64,000 nt of DNA from Catonia carolina (taxonomy: Eukaryota > Arthropoda > Insecta > Hemiptera > Achilidae): positions 36,696,901 to 36,760,900 of the forward strand of contig JAQMRL010000004.1 in assembly GCA_035578175.1 (NCBI GenBank), given 5' to 3'. The notes under the pieces were generated by a model that was not told the origin of the DNA, made no database searches, and was given only the letters and a program-made list of their open reading frames with translations. The translations under genes were made by a program, and so were the position numbers. This document shows positions 41,501 to 46,030 of the stretch, piece by piece. How positions within the stretch are numbered: the first letter of the stretch is position 1; each line of letters begins with the position of its first letter.

Positions 41501-42129
41501 TAACACAATTCCCTTAAGCCCATGTAACACAAAAACTATGTAGGGAAATTAACTTGAAACATAGTAGTAGGTGTTATAGCAAATCATGTTCAATTTTTAC
41601 TTTACTATCACAAACTGAAAACTCAGAAAAGTACCCTAGCTTTGAAGTAAAATTCAGTTTCAGAGAAGGATTACTTTCTATTCAACTATTCTGTATTCAG
41701 AAAGAAACTTTTCTATCTGTTCTTAATTATTTAAAAACTAAAACAACTTCGTGACTGGTAAGCAAAATATTTTTTTTAGGTTAGCACAGAAACTTAAATG
41801 TTAAGTCAGATGGATGGCATTCAAGACAAAACGAAAGTAGAGCATCGCAAAATTAAATTTTTTCGAAGAAATACAGTTAAAATTAGCATGGAATTATCAA
41901 TTAAAATTACAGAGTAATCTGAATAAAAGTTTAAGTGACACCAACACTAATTAAGAACTATTAATACAAAAAATACGGAAAATGTTCGGCCCAAGTTTCG
42001 AGCAGTGGCAACAATATACTTACCAACTTCACCATCAGTATCTGCATTAGCTCCAAATCTCGTTCCTTTAAACACACTACCATCTTCTAAAATCAAGCGA
42101 CAGACCGAGTCTTCATTTTTAAGATGCAT
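1372..42129 (-). CDS. CAD: CAD (rudimentary), 5' half: GATase + CPSase A + start of CPSase B
   Basis: Multifunctional cytosolic enzyme that starts de novo pyrimidine synthesis. The class I glutamine amidotransferase supplies ammonia and two CPSase halves make carbamoyl phosphate from bicarbonate and two ATP. Fifteen exons were joined at GT/AG sites with consistent phase (3429 nt, 1143 codons). Order seen: small-subunit N domain (about residues 1-175), GATase with Cys about 262 in FGICLGHQL and His346/Glu348 in QFHPEH, CPSase A opening with [20 protein letters not shown] (about 395), ATP-grasp A, the oligomerisation region in exon 11, and CPSase B opening with [15 protein letters not shown]. 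Order and spacing match animal CAD of about 2200 residues. CPSase B remainder, MGS-like regulatory domain, DHOase and ATCase are outside the window to the left. No frameshift or stop was found in the exons. Introns reach about 10 kb and are full of transposons. Confidence 0.97.
1694..2643. repeat. Dispersed repeat R1, right copy (inverted)
   Basis: Inverse of the copy at 470-1313, on the other side of CAD exon 15. Its outer end (tttcttggtattggaatc) matches the complement of the left copy's outer end near 495. Class unknown. Confidence 0.65.
2880..3236. mobile_element. Fold-back MITE, family FB, copy 1
   Basis: Near-palindrome. Both ends read aatttcactaacc on opposite strands, and both arms hold ggtggatccacc with gaaacatgt/gaaacacgt and tagtttcaaac blocks. 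Arms are about 160-170 bp around a short centre. No coding capacity. Lies in CAD intron 14, with no clear target duplication. Confidence 0.8.
3447..3646 (-). CDS. CAD: CAD exon 14 (CPSase B)
   Basis: Encodes [40 protein letters not shown] and LDRIGISQP. Ends with AG completed by G in exon 15 to make Arg; donor gtacgt. Confidence 0.97.
4217..4392 (-). CDS. CAD: CAD exon 13 (CPSase B start)
   Basis: Encodes [40 protein letters not shown] and [10 protein letters not shown], the start of the second CPSase half. The acceptor is tttttag and the donor gtaagt follows GAA. Confidence 0.97.
4508..5888. other. Rest of CAD intron 12, nothing recognised
   Basis: AT-rich sequence with short direct A/T motifs near 5160-5240. 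No ORF with family resemblance and no inverted-repeat boundaries were seen. Confidence 0.5.
5961..6092 (-). CDS. CAD: CAD exon 12 (A/B junction)
   Basis: Encodes [20 protein letters not shown] and [13 protein letters not shown], matching the [13 protein letters not shown]...YLYLTY block of CAD. Starts after ttctag and ends TMVIG with one base in phase before gtaaga. Confidence 0.95.
6240..6652. repeat. Repeat family X, partial copy with CA microsatellite
   Basis: Matches the right half of the family X copy at 19757-20718: cgaataaac-tctacttcc-gttga, the aagtttcaacttg block, then the microsatellite, ccaat-agtaaaaacat, gaaaactcgattt and the cataggttaagagaaac end. The left part is missing or too diverged. 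Confidence 0.65.
6456..6512. repeat. (CA)n/(CG)n microsatellite
   Basis: About 57 bases of alternating CA with an internal GC run. It sits at the same internal place of family X as the CA tract at 20534. Confidence 0.98.
6700..7120 (-). CDS. CAD: CAD exon 11 (oligomerisation domain)
   Basis: Longest exon found. Encodes [56 protein letters not shown] and GFSDKQIAL...TELAVRK, the helical region joining the CPSase halves. The split glycine codon is completed in exon 12. Confidence 0.97.
7255..7660 (-). pseudogene. Relic of a LINE reverse-transcriptase C-terminus
   Basis: Minus-strand pieces resemble the tail of arthropod non-LTR polyproteins: [20 protein letters not shown] near 7600, where a YGSETW-type motif is usual, then in another frame [19 protein letters not shown] and [18 protein letters not shown] near 7300-7420. 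Stops and frame changes separate them. In CAD intron 10, older than the intact LINE beside it. Confidence 0.5.
7858..7877. repeat. (CTT)n tail of the LINE
   Basis: cttcttcttcttcttcttcc on plus, that is (AAG)n at the 3' end of the minus-strand LINE, directly next to the target duplication. Confidence 0.9.
7894..10671 (-). CDS. LINE polyprotein: apurinic endonuclease + reverse transcriptase
   Basis: 925 residues without interruption. N-terminal endonuclease/exonuclease/phosphatase fold (about 1-250): [39 protein letters not shown] and the GSDHFLV catalytic His block. RT domain (about 450-720): [58 protein letters not shown] and [10 protein letters not shown] with the catalytic Asp pair. The C-terminal region has [20 protein letters not shown] and GRPMKRI. 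Such proteins are often annotated 'craniofacial development protein 2-like'. Makes target-primed reverse transcription of its own RNA. The start is the first Met before IATWNVRG. Potentially active, but expression is not shown. Confidence 0.93.
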   Translation of the reverse strand: MDTLKIATWNVRGLSNKEMELNNELKNQRINISVITETKKKLKGTKDLTDYTMIYSGVDQNVRASAGVAILCDRKWKSKIKSYNYISDRIVMAKFKVERGDLVVIGVYAPEEGKPTEETSALYKTLQNLLNANKNSFVLVVGDMNARVGNIGISGIVGTFGEQHSNRNGQALRDFAAFNNLKITNTFFRKKDIHKFTWAARGTRSLIDDIMVNEKLVNSVIDVRVHRGSDIGSDHFLVVAKLNIFAKWRNGFKQQVTKPKEEVYKVHLLQQASVSWLYQQRLQLHLANLPTSNNVDEEWSIIRSSIRKAADEALGRKRKTLNHRGLKVWNEEIAEAIEEKKRAHKIHLQKNTAESRQNYKNKRNIARAIVRRAHRESWEAFIRTVEDDLHGRQQIAYKIMKHLNKTEKDTAHLNVVSKDQWIQHYTDLWFDSSTQSVPTEETNVPQDESVDLITVQELEKALCKAKNRKATGPDGLNMELFKQGGLFFRLRFLHLINMCWRQLKIPIDWKVATVKSLFKKGDRSSCDNYRGISLLNTAYKIYSMIIKGRMQPIMEVLLLEEQCGFRKGRSCTDNVFSIKQIIEKRREFNLETHLAFVDFQKAFDSVNRGKLWEILQMSGYPTQIVKAVKSLYHDTKIMIEVGTSKTDEIIINRGVRQGCGLSPALFNMYLDDVIRKWRTQVESGIHTKEGEALKCLLFADDLIVLQESEDDLQRALFKLDNVCKEYNLTISSSKTRVLAFCGKDPVRSKVVLRKKILEQVSHFKYLGCDISYQHDRDACTKIHRFQHICGTIHRALKNSATKETRIKFYKTIAAPTLLYGSETWVLSKRDESRLQASEMRFLRRTYGCSRKDRFRNTDIRAQLNIFSMRDKINGSRRDWFQHVDRMSEYRIPKQALIYQPIGKRDRGRPMKRITDCRGEEVRNRQ
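11909..12127 (-). CDS. CAD: CAD exon 10 (ATP-grasp A)
   Basis: Encodes [30 protein letters not shown] and [13 protein letters not shown]. Asn of [10 protein letters not shown] is the conserved ATP-grasp metal ligand. The donor gtgagg opens the intron that holds the full-length LINE. Confidence 0.97.
12930..13650 (-). mobile_element. 5'-truncated non-LTR retrotransposon with (ATG)n tail
   Basis: Flanked by a 14-bp direct repeat gaagcactcaacat (12916-12929 and 13651-13664). The coding-strand 3' end is (GAT/ATG)n, about five units. It contains only the last part of the RT ORF. The tail and sequence differ from the LINE at 7858, so this is a different family. Confidence 0.9.
13002..13650 (-). 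CDS. C-terminal fragment of LINE reverse transcriptase
   Basis: About 215 residues, open to a stop at 13002. Contains [60 protein letters not shown] and [11 protein letters not shown], the conserved tail after the RT domain of RTE/CR1-like polyproteins. The FADD catalytic part is absent because of 5' truncation at insertion, so it cannot be active. Confidence 0.88.
14322..14468 (+). repeat. tRNA-derived SINE, family B, copy 1
   Basis: Starts ggccgcctcc, with an A-box-like ccagtggtta, a B-box-like gggtttaattcc and ggtctgg, and ends with ggttgatgcgacta and an A-rich tail. Diverged relative of the copy at 52744. Confidence 0.75.
14818..15021 (-). CDS. CAD: CAD exon 9 (ATP-grasp A)
   Basis: Encodes [31 protein letters not shown] and [12 protein letters not shown]...YYIIEV, the ATP-grasp A core. 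Phase 0 at both ends; the donor gtaagt follows GAA. Confidence 0.97.
15290..15990 (-). repeat. tRNA-derived SINE, family C, copy 1, split by a MITE
   Basis: Two parts, 15290-15492 and 15884-15990, align with the copies at 18268 and 37383: cctaatg-gtgtacatt, gcaactccatgaccaa, gatgagg-gatg, ggttaatt-aa, ccactgtct, then after the insert tattcaaatcc-tataaaagta and aaaatcagct-ttaaac. On the minus strand the last part has a promoter-like ggtttgaatc/ggattcaaa arrangement. Confidence 0.7.
15493..15883. mobile_element. MITE, family M, copy 1 (TA target)
   Basis: 391 bp inserted in SINE C between duplicated TA dinucleotides (15491-15492, 15884-15885). Ends are imperfect inverted repeats: ttatgagctctg at the left, and ttgatgagctctg on the other strand at the right. 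Homologous, inverted, to 49910-50295. TA duplication suggests Tc1/mariner-type mobilisation. Confidence 0.75.
16551..16717 (+). repeat. tRNA-derived SINE, family B, copy 2
   Basis: gaccgcctcagtagcatagtgg (A box tagcatagtgg), B box gggttcaaatcc, then cagggtctgg, the aaccca block and ttgatgcgacttt with an A-rich tail. The tRNA-like part is about 75 bp. Confidence 0.85.
16720..17750. other. CAD intron 8 segment, nothing recognised
   Basis: Strongly AT-rich, no ORF resembling a known family, and no clear inverted ends. Confidence 0.5.
17760..17922 (+). repeat. tRNA-derived SINE, family A-like copy
   Basis: ggtcggcctgaccg head, ggtcctgggtttaattcccg (diverged B box), ggtctcgcatttta and agcagtaattggtaaacagtcg. 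The latter block also occurs in the diverged copy at 61889-62021. Diverged. Confidence 0.65.
18268..18575 (-). repeat. tRNA-derived SINE, family C, copy 2 (uninterrupted)
   Basis: Same block order as at 15290 but continuous through ccactgtctaatattcaaatcc, where the first copy carries the MITE. Contains taggatttgaaccacaaacc, which on the minus strand gives a B-box-like ggttcaaatcc. Confidence 0.75.
19448..19669 (-). CDS. CAD: CAD exon 8 (ATP-grasp A)
   Basis: Encodes [29 protein letters not shown] and [20 protein letters not shown]. These are the glycine-rich loop and the [10 protein letters not shown] metal/ATP segment of ATP-grasp A. Donor gtatgt. Confidence 0.97.
19757..20718. mobile_element. 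Repeat family X, most complete copy
   Basis: Left end aaaatctggtgtgaaacact then cacacaactttctcttgcc; right end ctatatattcatatag then gcaagagaaagt. The 13-bp actttctcttgcc is inverted at the two ends. Inner blocks recur in other copies: tgaaattc, gctaaactaagc, a gtagattttt block, cctatcttgtagag, ctacttccggttgaccga, tcgtgtc, a CA tract and gaaaactcgatttcgaaa. No ORF. Lies in CAD intron 7. Class unknown; see findings. Confidence 0.8.
20534..20582. repeat. (CA)n microsatellite in family X
   Basis: About 24 dinucleotides with three interspersed G substitutions (cagacacacag). Same element position as 6456-6512. Confidence 0.98.
20940..21790 (+). pseudogene. LINE 5'-end relic, copy 1, carrying a TTAA element
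   Basis: Two parts (20940-20970, 21549-21790) align with 22068-22207: aacagctcatctggagcaat, aacagattcagagtaaa, gttggaacaagcattgg and atgaattttggaagttgg. Just after it reads [20 protein letters not shown], resembling the NFGSWNVRSLT start of a LINE endonuclease domain, then decays. So this is the 5' part of a dead non-LTR element. Confidence 0.5.
20971..21548. mobile_element. piggyBac-like MITE 1 (TTAA flanks, 578 bp)
   Basis: Flanked by TTAA at 20967-20970 and 21549-21552. Ends are inverted: ccccttaatggtt at the left and ccccttaacggtt on the other strand at the right, 12 of 13 matching. Two gagatatctcgtca-type subterminal repeats lie near the right end (21472-21535). No transposase ORF. The sister sequence at 22090 lacks it. 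Confidence 0.88.
22068..22207 (+). repeat. LINE 5'-end relic, copy 2 (empty site)
   Basis: Reads gagcaatcattaaacagatt without interruption, matching the target of the TTAA element in copy 1. Contains an imperfect hairpin gaggaaatggtggaca/tgtccatcacaatttcctc. Confidence 0.75.
22210..22990. other. CAD intron 7 segment, nothing recognised
   Basis: AT-rich; no repeat boundary, ORF family or RNA structure was identified. Confidence 0.5.
23046..23279 (-). CDS. CAD: CAD exon 7 (CPSase A)
   Basis: Starts after tttttag with [20 protein letters not shown], then [20 protein letters not shown]. Phase 0 at both ends; donor gtttgt. It links the pre-ATP-grasp fold to the first ATP-grasp. Confidence 0.96.
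24263..24650 (-). CDS. CAD: CAD exon 6 (GATase His/Glu, linker, CPSase A start)
   Basis: Begins [20 protein letters not shown], giving the GATase catalytic His and Glu. A short linker follows, then [16 protein letters not shown], which opens CPSase A, and [11 protein letters not shown]. The exon therefore spans the GATase-CPSase fusion junction. Ends in CAG, phase 0, before gtaatt. Confidence 0.97.
24900..25190 (+). pseudogene. Decayed LINE C-terminal segment
   Basis: Plus-strand pieces [20 protein letters not shown], then [18 protein letters not shown] and DERRKKRV, resemble the YGHV-R and [10 protein letters not shown] tail of insect non-LTR polyproteins. Stops interrupt it. In CAD intron 5. 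Confidence 0.45.
25467..25996 (+). mobile_element. Deletion derivative of a Tc1/mariner-group transposon
   Basis: Ends are inverted: caggtgtttcaaagaggaca at the left and caggtgtctcaaaaaggatg on the other strand at the right (25996 inward). Inside, 25733-25857 reads [20 protein letters not shown] then [12 protein letters not shown], resembling the extreme C-terminus of transposases of the type with a DUF4817 N-terminus. About 530 bp, so most of the gene is deleted. Confidence 0.65.
26057..26242 (-). CDS. CAD: CAD exon 5 (GATase)
   Basis: Encodes [20 protein letters not shown] and [17 protein letters not shown], all typical of the CAD GATase. Starts after gtacag and ends SLPFF plus AG before gtatgt. 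Confidence 0.96.
26310..27000. repeat. Repeat family X, copy 3
   Basis: gactttctctttccaatgtaaat left end, then aaactaagcgctgta, gcatattaaggcc, tctatcttgtagagcac, ctacttctggttgaccgac and aacaataatttcctttcc. The microsatellite position holds only cccccacacag. The right terminal 12 bases are lost. Confidence 0.7.
27000..28860. other. CAD intron 4 segment, no gene recognised
   Basis: Mostly unassigned. A stretch at 27340-27620 is less AT-rich and may be an old repeat (ggttggaacccaagaccgc). A perfect 10-bp stem hairpin lies at 28031-28054. No conserved ORF. Confidence 0.4.
28031..28054. other. Perfect 10-bp hairpin
   Basis: accgcaagtc-gact-gacttgcggt: a perfect stem with a 4-base loop (the loop is itself part of the palindrome) in a locally GC-rich patch. 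Confidence 0.7.
29013..29329 (-). CDS. CAD: CAD exon 4 (GATase, nucleophile cysteine)
   Basis: Encodes [31 protein letters not shown] and [16 protein letters not shown]. Cys in GICLGHQ is the class I amidotransferase nucleophile. The last codon is split after AA by gtaaga. Confidence 0.97.
29575..30240. repeat. GC-richer dispersed repeat R2, copy 2 (without LINE)
   Basis: Counterpart of 12660-13995. Reads atcaatcactcaacattgag through the point where copy 1 has the LINE and its 14-bp duplication. Contains direct subrepeats ggcgaccgctcctggctt/ggcgactgctcctggcttta with gcagcggtg at 29880-30060. Its long minus ORF (29805-30140) looks like a chance product of the subrepeats. In CAD intron 3. Confidence 0.7.
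30241..32029. other. CAD intron 3 segment, nothing recognised
   Basis: AT-rich. No repeat ends or family-like ORF noticed. Confidence 0.5.
32211..33519 (-). mobile_element. mariner transposon, degenerate (1309 bp, TA flanks)
   Basis: TA at 32209-32210 and 33520-33521. Inverted ends caagggtcaactctaaaata and, on the other strand, cgagggccttctctaaagta match at 20 of 25 terminal positions. Length is typical for mariner. Confidence 0.85.
32374..33370 (-). pseudogene. mariner transposase, frameshifted
   Basis: Minus-strand pieces: HTH part near 33150-33360 ([28 protein letters not shown]), the D-box part [20 protein letters not shown] and [20 protein letters not shown] at 32700-32870, then a frame change and [20 protein letters not shown] near 32450-32510. 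Fits a DD34D mariner transposase. The segment between the second and third catalytic blocks is scrambled around cacagtccacagccgtccac, and several stops are present, so it is inactive. Confidence 0.85.
34195..34256. repeat. Short degenerate direct repeat near the P-like 5' end
   Basis: tgtttgtgttgtaagtt occurs twice with gttagttgtaa-tgtgt between, in the leader of the P-like element upstream of the THAP ATG. Confidence 0.7.
34445..36668 (+). pseudogene. THAP9/P-element-like transposase, frameshifted
   Basis: The ATG at 34445 opens [16 protein letters not shown]...KRHFFVFP; after two frame changes it continues [12 protein letters not shown], completing the C2CH zinc signature (C-x4-C ... C-x2-H) of a THAP DNA-binding domain. 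Then [54 protein letters not shown] (RNase H-like catalytic Asp region), [38 protein letters not shown] and, in the last open part (35748-36668), [30 protein letters not shown] and [14 protein letters not shown]. Frame breaks near 34540, 34590, 35290 and 35745 mean no full protein. The final 306-residue part is open. Confidence 0.9.
37383..37705 (-). repeat. tRNA-derived SINE, family C, copy 3
   Basis: cctaatgtgtatacattgca, gcaactccatgacccaatga, gatgaggata, ccactctagtattcaaaccc and, at the right end, ggcagtgactttaccactag. On the minus strand the right end starts ggttgttctagtggtaaagt, an A-box-like head, so all three copies point minus. Confidence 0.72.
38550..39470 (+). mobile_element. mariner-group element with internal deletion
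   Basis: Ends are inverted: gaggggg-aacccaaaagtaac at the left and gagggtgcacccaaaagaaa on the other strand at the right. About 920 bp. Inside is a deleted SETMAR-type transposase. In CAD intron 3, near exon 3. Confidence 0.75.
38745..39420 (+). pseudogene. SETMAR-like mariner transposase, deleted and frameshifted
   Basis: N-terminal part: [29 protein letters not shown], then [21 protein letters not shown] jump follows near 39030 directly to [20 protein letters not shown] and [20 protein letters not shown], so the first catalytic Asp region is missing. The end is decayed. Confidence 0.8.
39675..39951 (-). CDS. CAD: CAD exon 3 (small-subunit domain)
   Basis: Starts after ttttag with the base that completes Ser, then [20 protein letters not shown]. 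It contains TPSHWQQ and [18 protein letters not shown], matching CAD. The donor is gtaagt after AAA, phase 0. Confidence 0.96.
40018..40328. mobile_element. Fold-back MITE, family FB, copy 3
   Basis: Near-palindrome. The left arm has cagctgctatatcact, gtgaatccaccatcatcaga and attgaaacg; the right arm has gatggtggatccaccgaaac, then cagtgatataacagctg. Same ggatccacc core as 2880-3236. In CAD intron 2. Confidence 0.8.
40996..41134 (-). CDS. CAD: CAD exon 2 (small-subunit domain)
   Basis: Encodes [20 protein letters not shown] and [15 protein letters not shown], hallmark CPSase small-subunit motifs. The acceptor ttacag and donor gtaaaa keep phase with exons 1 and 3. The exon ends DEFGLP plus AG. 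Confidence 0.96.
42024..42129 (-). CDS. CAD: CAD exon 1 (start codon; residues 1-35)
   Basis: The ATG at 42129-42127 begins [24 protein letters not shown] in frame just upstream is not needed. The conserved [14 protein letters not shown] opening of the CPSase small subunit lies 13 residues in, a usual distance for insect CAD. The exon ends in GEV plus one base before gtaagt, phase 1. Confidence 0.93.
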
Positions 42130-42287
42130 CACTCAGCGCAAAATAAAACACTAGTTAACTGCAACTTCAAAACAAGCCGACACCACGTGTAGAGATGAAA
42201 CTCAACAAGTACGGAATAGTAAACCGGGTGCACAGCCTACACACGATGCAGTAATTAGAAAGAGATAGATAGAGAACTAATCGCGTG

Positions 42288-42300
42288 CGCATTATATACA
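42288..42300 (-). promoter_or_regulatory. Possible TATA box of CAD
   Basis: On the minus strand the sequence reads gtatataatgcg about 165 bases upstream of the CAD ATG. A start about 30 bases downstream would give a 5' UTR of roughly 130 bases. No initiator was firmly identified, and in DNA this AT-rich a TATA match alone is weak. Confidence 0.25.
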
Positions 42301-43046
42301 GAAAAGTTTTCTCCTTTTACTCTCACACAAACAAAATCAAATCAACCTGTTGCTTGGCATCTGCGCCATCTATCGAGGAAGTAATGAAACTGATTTATTA
42401 TGTCCACGGAGTAAATAAAGCTTCTTGCTTACTCCGTGATTATGTCTTAACAAGTCGTACTGACCACGTGAGCAAAGTGGTTCTTCCACACGATTGACAA
42501 GGACGTATGCAAATAAAATTTGTTTTTTTCCTTAATAGTTTAGTCCTAGAATCTTTATTAATGCAATATAATGTGCCTTCTACTAAACTGGCATATCACA
42601 AACTTGTTTTTTTATCCTTCTGGCAAAGTGTAATATTTTGAATTTATTGCCCAATAAAACCTACAATAAATAAAATAAATTATAAAGAAGAATGGGATCG
42701 GTCTTTCAGTGCCAAGAAATAAAAATTATACTAGTACATTTACTTATTCAAATGTACAGATCGTGGCCGTTTGTAAACGATTTCACTAATAACCACTAAA
42801 GAGCTTAAACTACTTGCACAGTTTAAAGTAACGGATAAAAGCTATTGCAAAGGTTGAACAACCCTAAAAATCTTCCCCGTGTTCATGATAAACTTTCAAC
42901 AGTACTTTACACTTTATGTTATTATGCATAATTTGATGTGAAGTGCAGACATGTTAAGAACACCCAAAAGCCCTTTTTTGGGAACAGCACTTTTAAAATG
43001 AAAAAGATTGTGACCAATTTTGGTATAATTAAGTATATTTCTATAG

Positions 43047-43443
43047 TTTGATGGGAAATAAGAATTTAAGCAAATTATTTACTACTACGTCACAAAAATT
43101 TGGAATTTTCCAAGTAGTTCACACACTTAACACATTTGTGCCAATTGAAGACTTCACTTACAACAATCTTGCTTGGAGTAGTTATTTTCCAGTCAATCTA
43201 CTTTCGACTGATAACATAGATGGTTTGGGTAAGTAATATAACTAATCTTTTTGCCCAAAAATTAAATAATATCCAAAGATATGCTAGCATACTTGTATGA
43301 TACCTCAACTCAAAATGCACTTAAAATTTTTGTGAAATCATTCACTAGGTACAATTAATTTTAATGATGAAACATACTGGTTATGCGGTATATCACCCAA
43401 ACATGTGCACTATAACAAACAGCATTATTGCGCCAGCAAGTAG
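43047..43443 (+). CDS. Candidate two-exon plus-strand ORF, unknown
   Basis: Exon a (43047-43228, ATG at 43051) reads SKLFTTTSQKFGIFQVVHTL and FVPIEDFTYNNLAWSSYFPV, ending DGLG with a gtaagt donor. An acceptor tcactag at 43342-43348 leads to exon b (43349-43443), in phase, reading TINFNDETYWLCGISPKHVH to a TAG. The join gives about 91 residues. I recognise no family. It lies between CAD and clu, divergent from CAD, with its ATG 0.9 kb upstream of CAD's. It may be part of a longer gene, a transposon piece or chance. Confidence 0.3.
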
Positions 43444-43828
43444 TGCAAAGCACATTTTTGGTGAGTCATATTTACACCTCTGTGCACAATCAAATTATTC
43501 TTCTACAGAATTCATTACAGCTTACTCAAAACATATTTTGATTTTGAAATAATTTATTACCATGGACTTGGGAGTTTTCAATGATAAAACACATAGTGAT
43601 GATTCAACAAGTTGAATTGATAAATTTCTCTCACACCAAACCCCTTATTAAAACTGTTATCATCTGAAAGCATGTCACCATTTTCTTACTTTTTTAGTTC
43701 TACAAACATGTTATTAAAATCAATTTGGTTACAAATAAAAAGTTGAGATAATTGAAATTCTCTTGTTAAATTACTAAGGAATGCCACATATGTAAGCACC
43801 AAACATCTAAATACATATTAGTGTATGT

Positions 43829-44592
43829 ACAGAGTGATTTTTTAGTCCTGTTACGCAATTTTTAATGTCTGGTAATTTTTTTTCTAAGAAAGGTAAATTT
43901 TGTTTTGTGACACGAAGTTGGTAGCCCTACTCAACAGTATAGATACGGCAGTGTGAGTTGACTCTCCTTGAGCTGTTTAAAATTTTGCGTCGTTTTCAGT
44001 CGTGTTATGAACAGAATGTCTTTTACTCTAGAACAATGGGTTTTCATTTTTGAACAATATTTTGCAATGAAATCGTACGGAGTGTAAAAGAATCATTTCA
44101 AATTAAATTTGTTGGTGTTCCTGCAACAGAAAAAATGTCAATTTTTAGGCTAACAAACTGATTTTGAGGGACAGGTAGCATTTTCACATACTCCTAAGTG
44201 TCATCTCTCAAGTGAGTTGGTCAACCATTACGTTTTCTGTCGCAAACACTACCTGTCTCTCAAAGTTGGTTTGTTAGCCCAGAAATTTACATTTTTTCAG
44301 TTGGAGGAACACCAACAAAGTTAATGATTCTTTTACACTCGTGGGCGATTTCATAGTAAAATATAGTTCAATAATGAAAACCCTTTGTTCTAGGGTAAAA
44401 GACATTCTGTTCGTAACATGACCAGGAACGGCACAAGATTTTACACAGCTCAAGGAGAGTTAACTCACACTGCCGTATCTATACTGGTTGAGTAGGGCTA
44501 CCAACTTCGTGGCACAAAACAAAATTTCCCTTTCTTAGAAAAAAATGACCAGACATTAAAAATTGGATGACAGGGCTAAAAAATCACTCTAT
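43829..44592. mobile_element. Large near-palindrome from a transposon 5' end
   Basis: Arms of about 350 bp (43829-44185 and 44245-44592) with a centre of about 60 bp. Outer ends agtgattttttag/ctaaaaaatcact. Paired inner blocks: aagttggtagccctactcaa, atacggcagtgtgagtt, ctccttgagctgt, agaatgtcttttac and gttggtgttcct. The left arm codes MSFTLEQWVFIFEQYFAMKS, a DUF4817-like helix-turn-helix start found in some mariner-group transposases, then breaks. Confidence 0.85.
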
Positions 44593-44819
44593 AATATTAA
44601 ACTAAAATCATGACCTAAAAAATCATTTTGTTTTGAACTCATTACCTATGTTAACTTAAGTTCGGCTTAACAATAATTCAGTTGCAGCCTTAAAACGTTG
44701 GCAGAGAAGGCATTTGCCAATTCAAAATTTTTGTAACAAATAATATAATTTTTATATAGGCCTACTTTGCCTGTAACAGGCAGGTGAAATGTTAAATTAT
44801 TTCCACTTGATCTGCTAGT

Positions 44820-45005
44820 TCCATGGTTACAAACAATAGTTCTGTTTCTATTGAATCACATGTTCAACCATGTATGACTGAGCCATTTAAGAACAAAAAA
44901 GTAAGAGGTGTAAATACACTAGTCAGAGTTATCTCCTCTGAGAATAATGAATTTCATTACGAAGACCCTGTGGTAAGTACTTTTGTATCAAGTACTCAAG
45001 TTTAA
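44820..45005 (+). other. Exon-like open stretch, unknown
   Basis: Open from 44823 and coding-like: VSIESHVQPCMTEPFKNKKV, RVISSENNEFHYEDPV, with a good donor gtaagtac after CCTGTG at 44970. No partner exon or family recognised. Could be a chance ORF. Confidence 0.2.
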
Positions 45006-45409
45006 TCAATGGCATAAAGTAATAGGTGTGCCGCGACTATTGGCCGTTTTTTTTTTTGTAGTGTGCTGCGAGAAAAAAGTTTGGGAAACACTGCTCTAGA
45101 GGTTCAAACCAGCCTTTCGGCTGATGACCTAAACAACAAAAGGGCTACTATGGTAGTTTTTTACAAATTTTAGATGCATGTACAGTAATGTAATTTTTAC
45201 AAGTTTTATGATTTATTTTTGTTTCAAATCTGTTATGAAAATTACTGATAATAAAGACTATGAATACAGACAGTGATAGATGAAAAAATGCCAGGGCTTT
45301 GTCTTGGAACCCCAGGTGCATATTTTATGGGGTCATTAACGGAGTAAAGACATATTATACACCTTATTTTTTCTCCTCATTCAAACTGCTGGTGAATATG
45401 TCAAGCCAC

Positions 45410-46030
45410 ACTTGATCACATCATGATTTCAGCGACCTACCACATCTTCTCCCCTGGTTCCATTCTTTTGTTCTCCATCCTTTGTGCATGTCCAGTCATT
45501 TCATGCAGATGTTTTTTAACTTCCTCTGTAGTTGTATTCTATAACCCTATGATCTCTTATATTTTTGCATTCATGACTCGCTCCATCCTAGAGATTTGAC
45601 AACCATTACATAAATAATTTCCATGACATTTATCTTCTGGGTATGTTATCTATCATGTTTCCAAGCCATACAGCAGATTTATCTGAACTACTGTCTGATA
45701 CATCCAAACTTTTGTGCCATTTTTGTTTCTCCTTGACTAAAGCAAAAAATTCAGTTCCTGTATCGCTTCTTGTCTGGCCTGTGTAACCCTCTAAGAGATG
45801 TACTTCCCTCCGGTGTTACTAAACTTCCCACGTATCTGTTTTTTCACATTTCCTCCTACTTGTACATCCCTTGTCTCACCTCCAACCACCACCAGATGTT
45901 TTGTCTTTCCGAAATTGATCTTCATTCCATTCCTTTCATGTGCTTCGACAAGTTTTCTTTTCTTGTAACCAATGTTATACTCATGTACAACTTGCCCATA
46001 CATAACAACCAAGCATACGTATAAAAACAA
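45410..46030 (-). pseudogene. Decayed LINE reverse-transcriptase tail
   Basis: Minus strand 45791-46030 reads HERNGMKINFGKTKHLVVVG, GETRDVQVGGNVKKQI, like the INVKKTEYLVVG...GNV segment following the RT active site. Further down are decayed pieces of a YGLE-W, MERV and C-terminal region. Frameshifts throughout. Confidence 0.65.
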
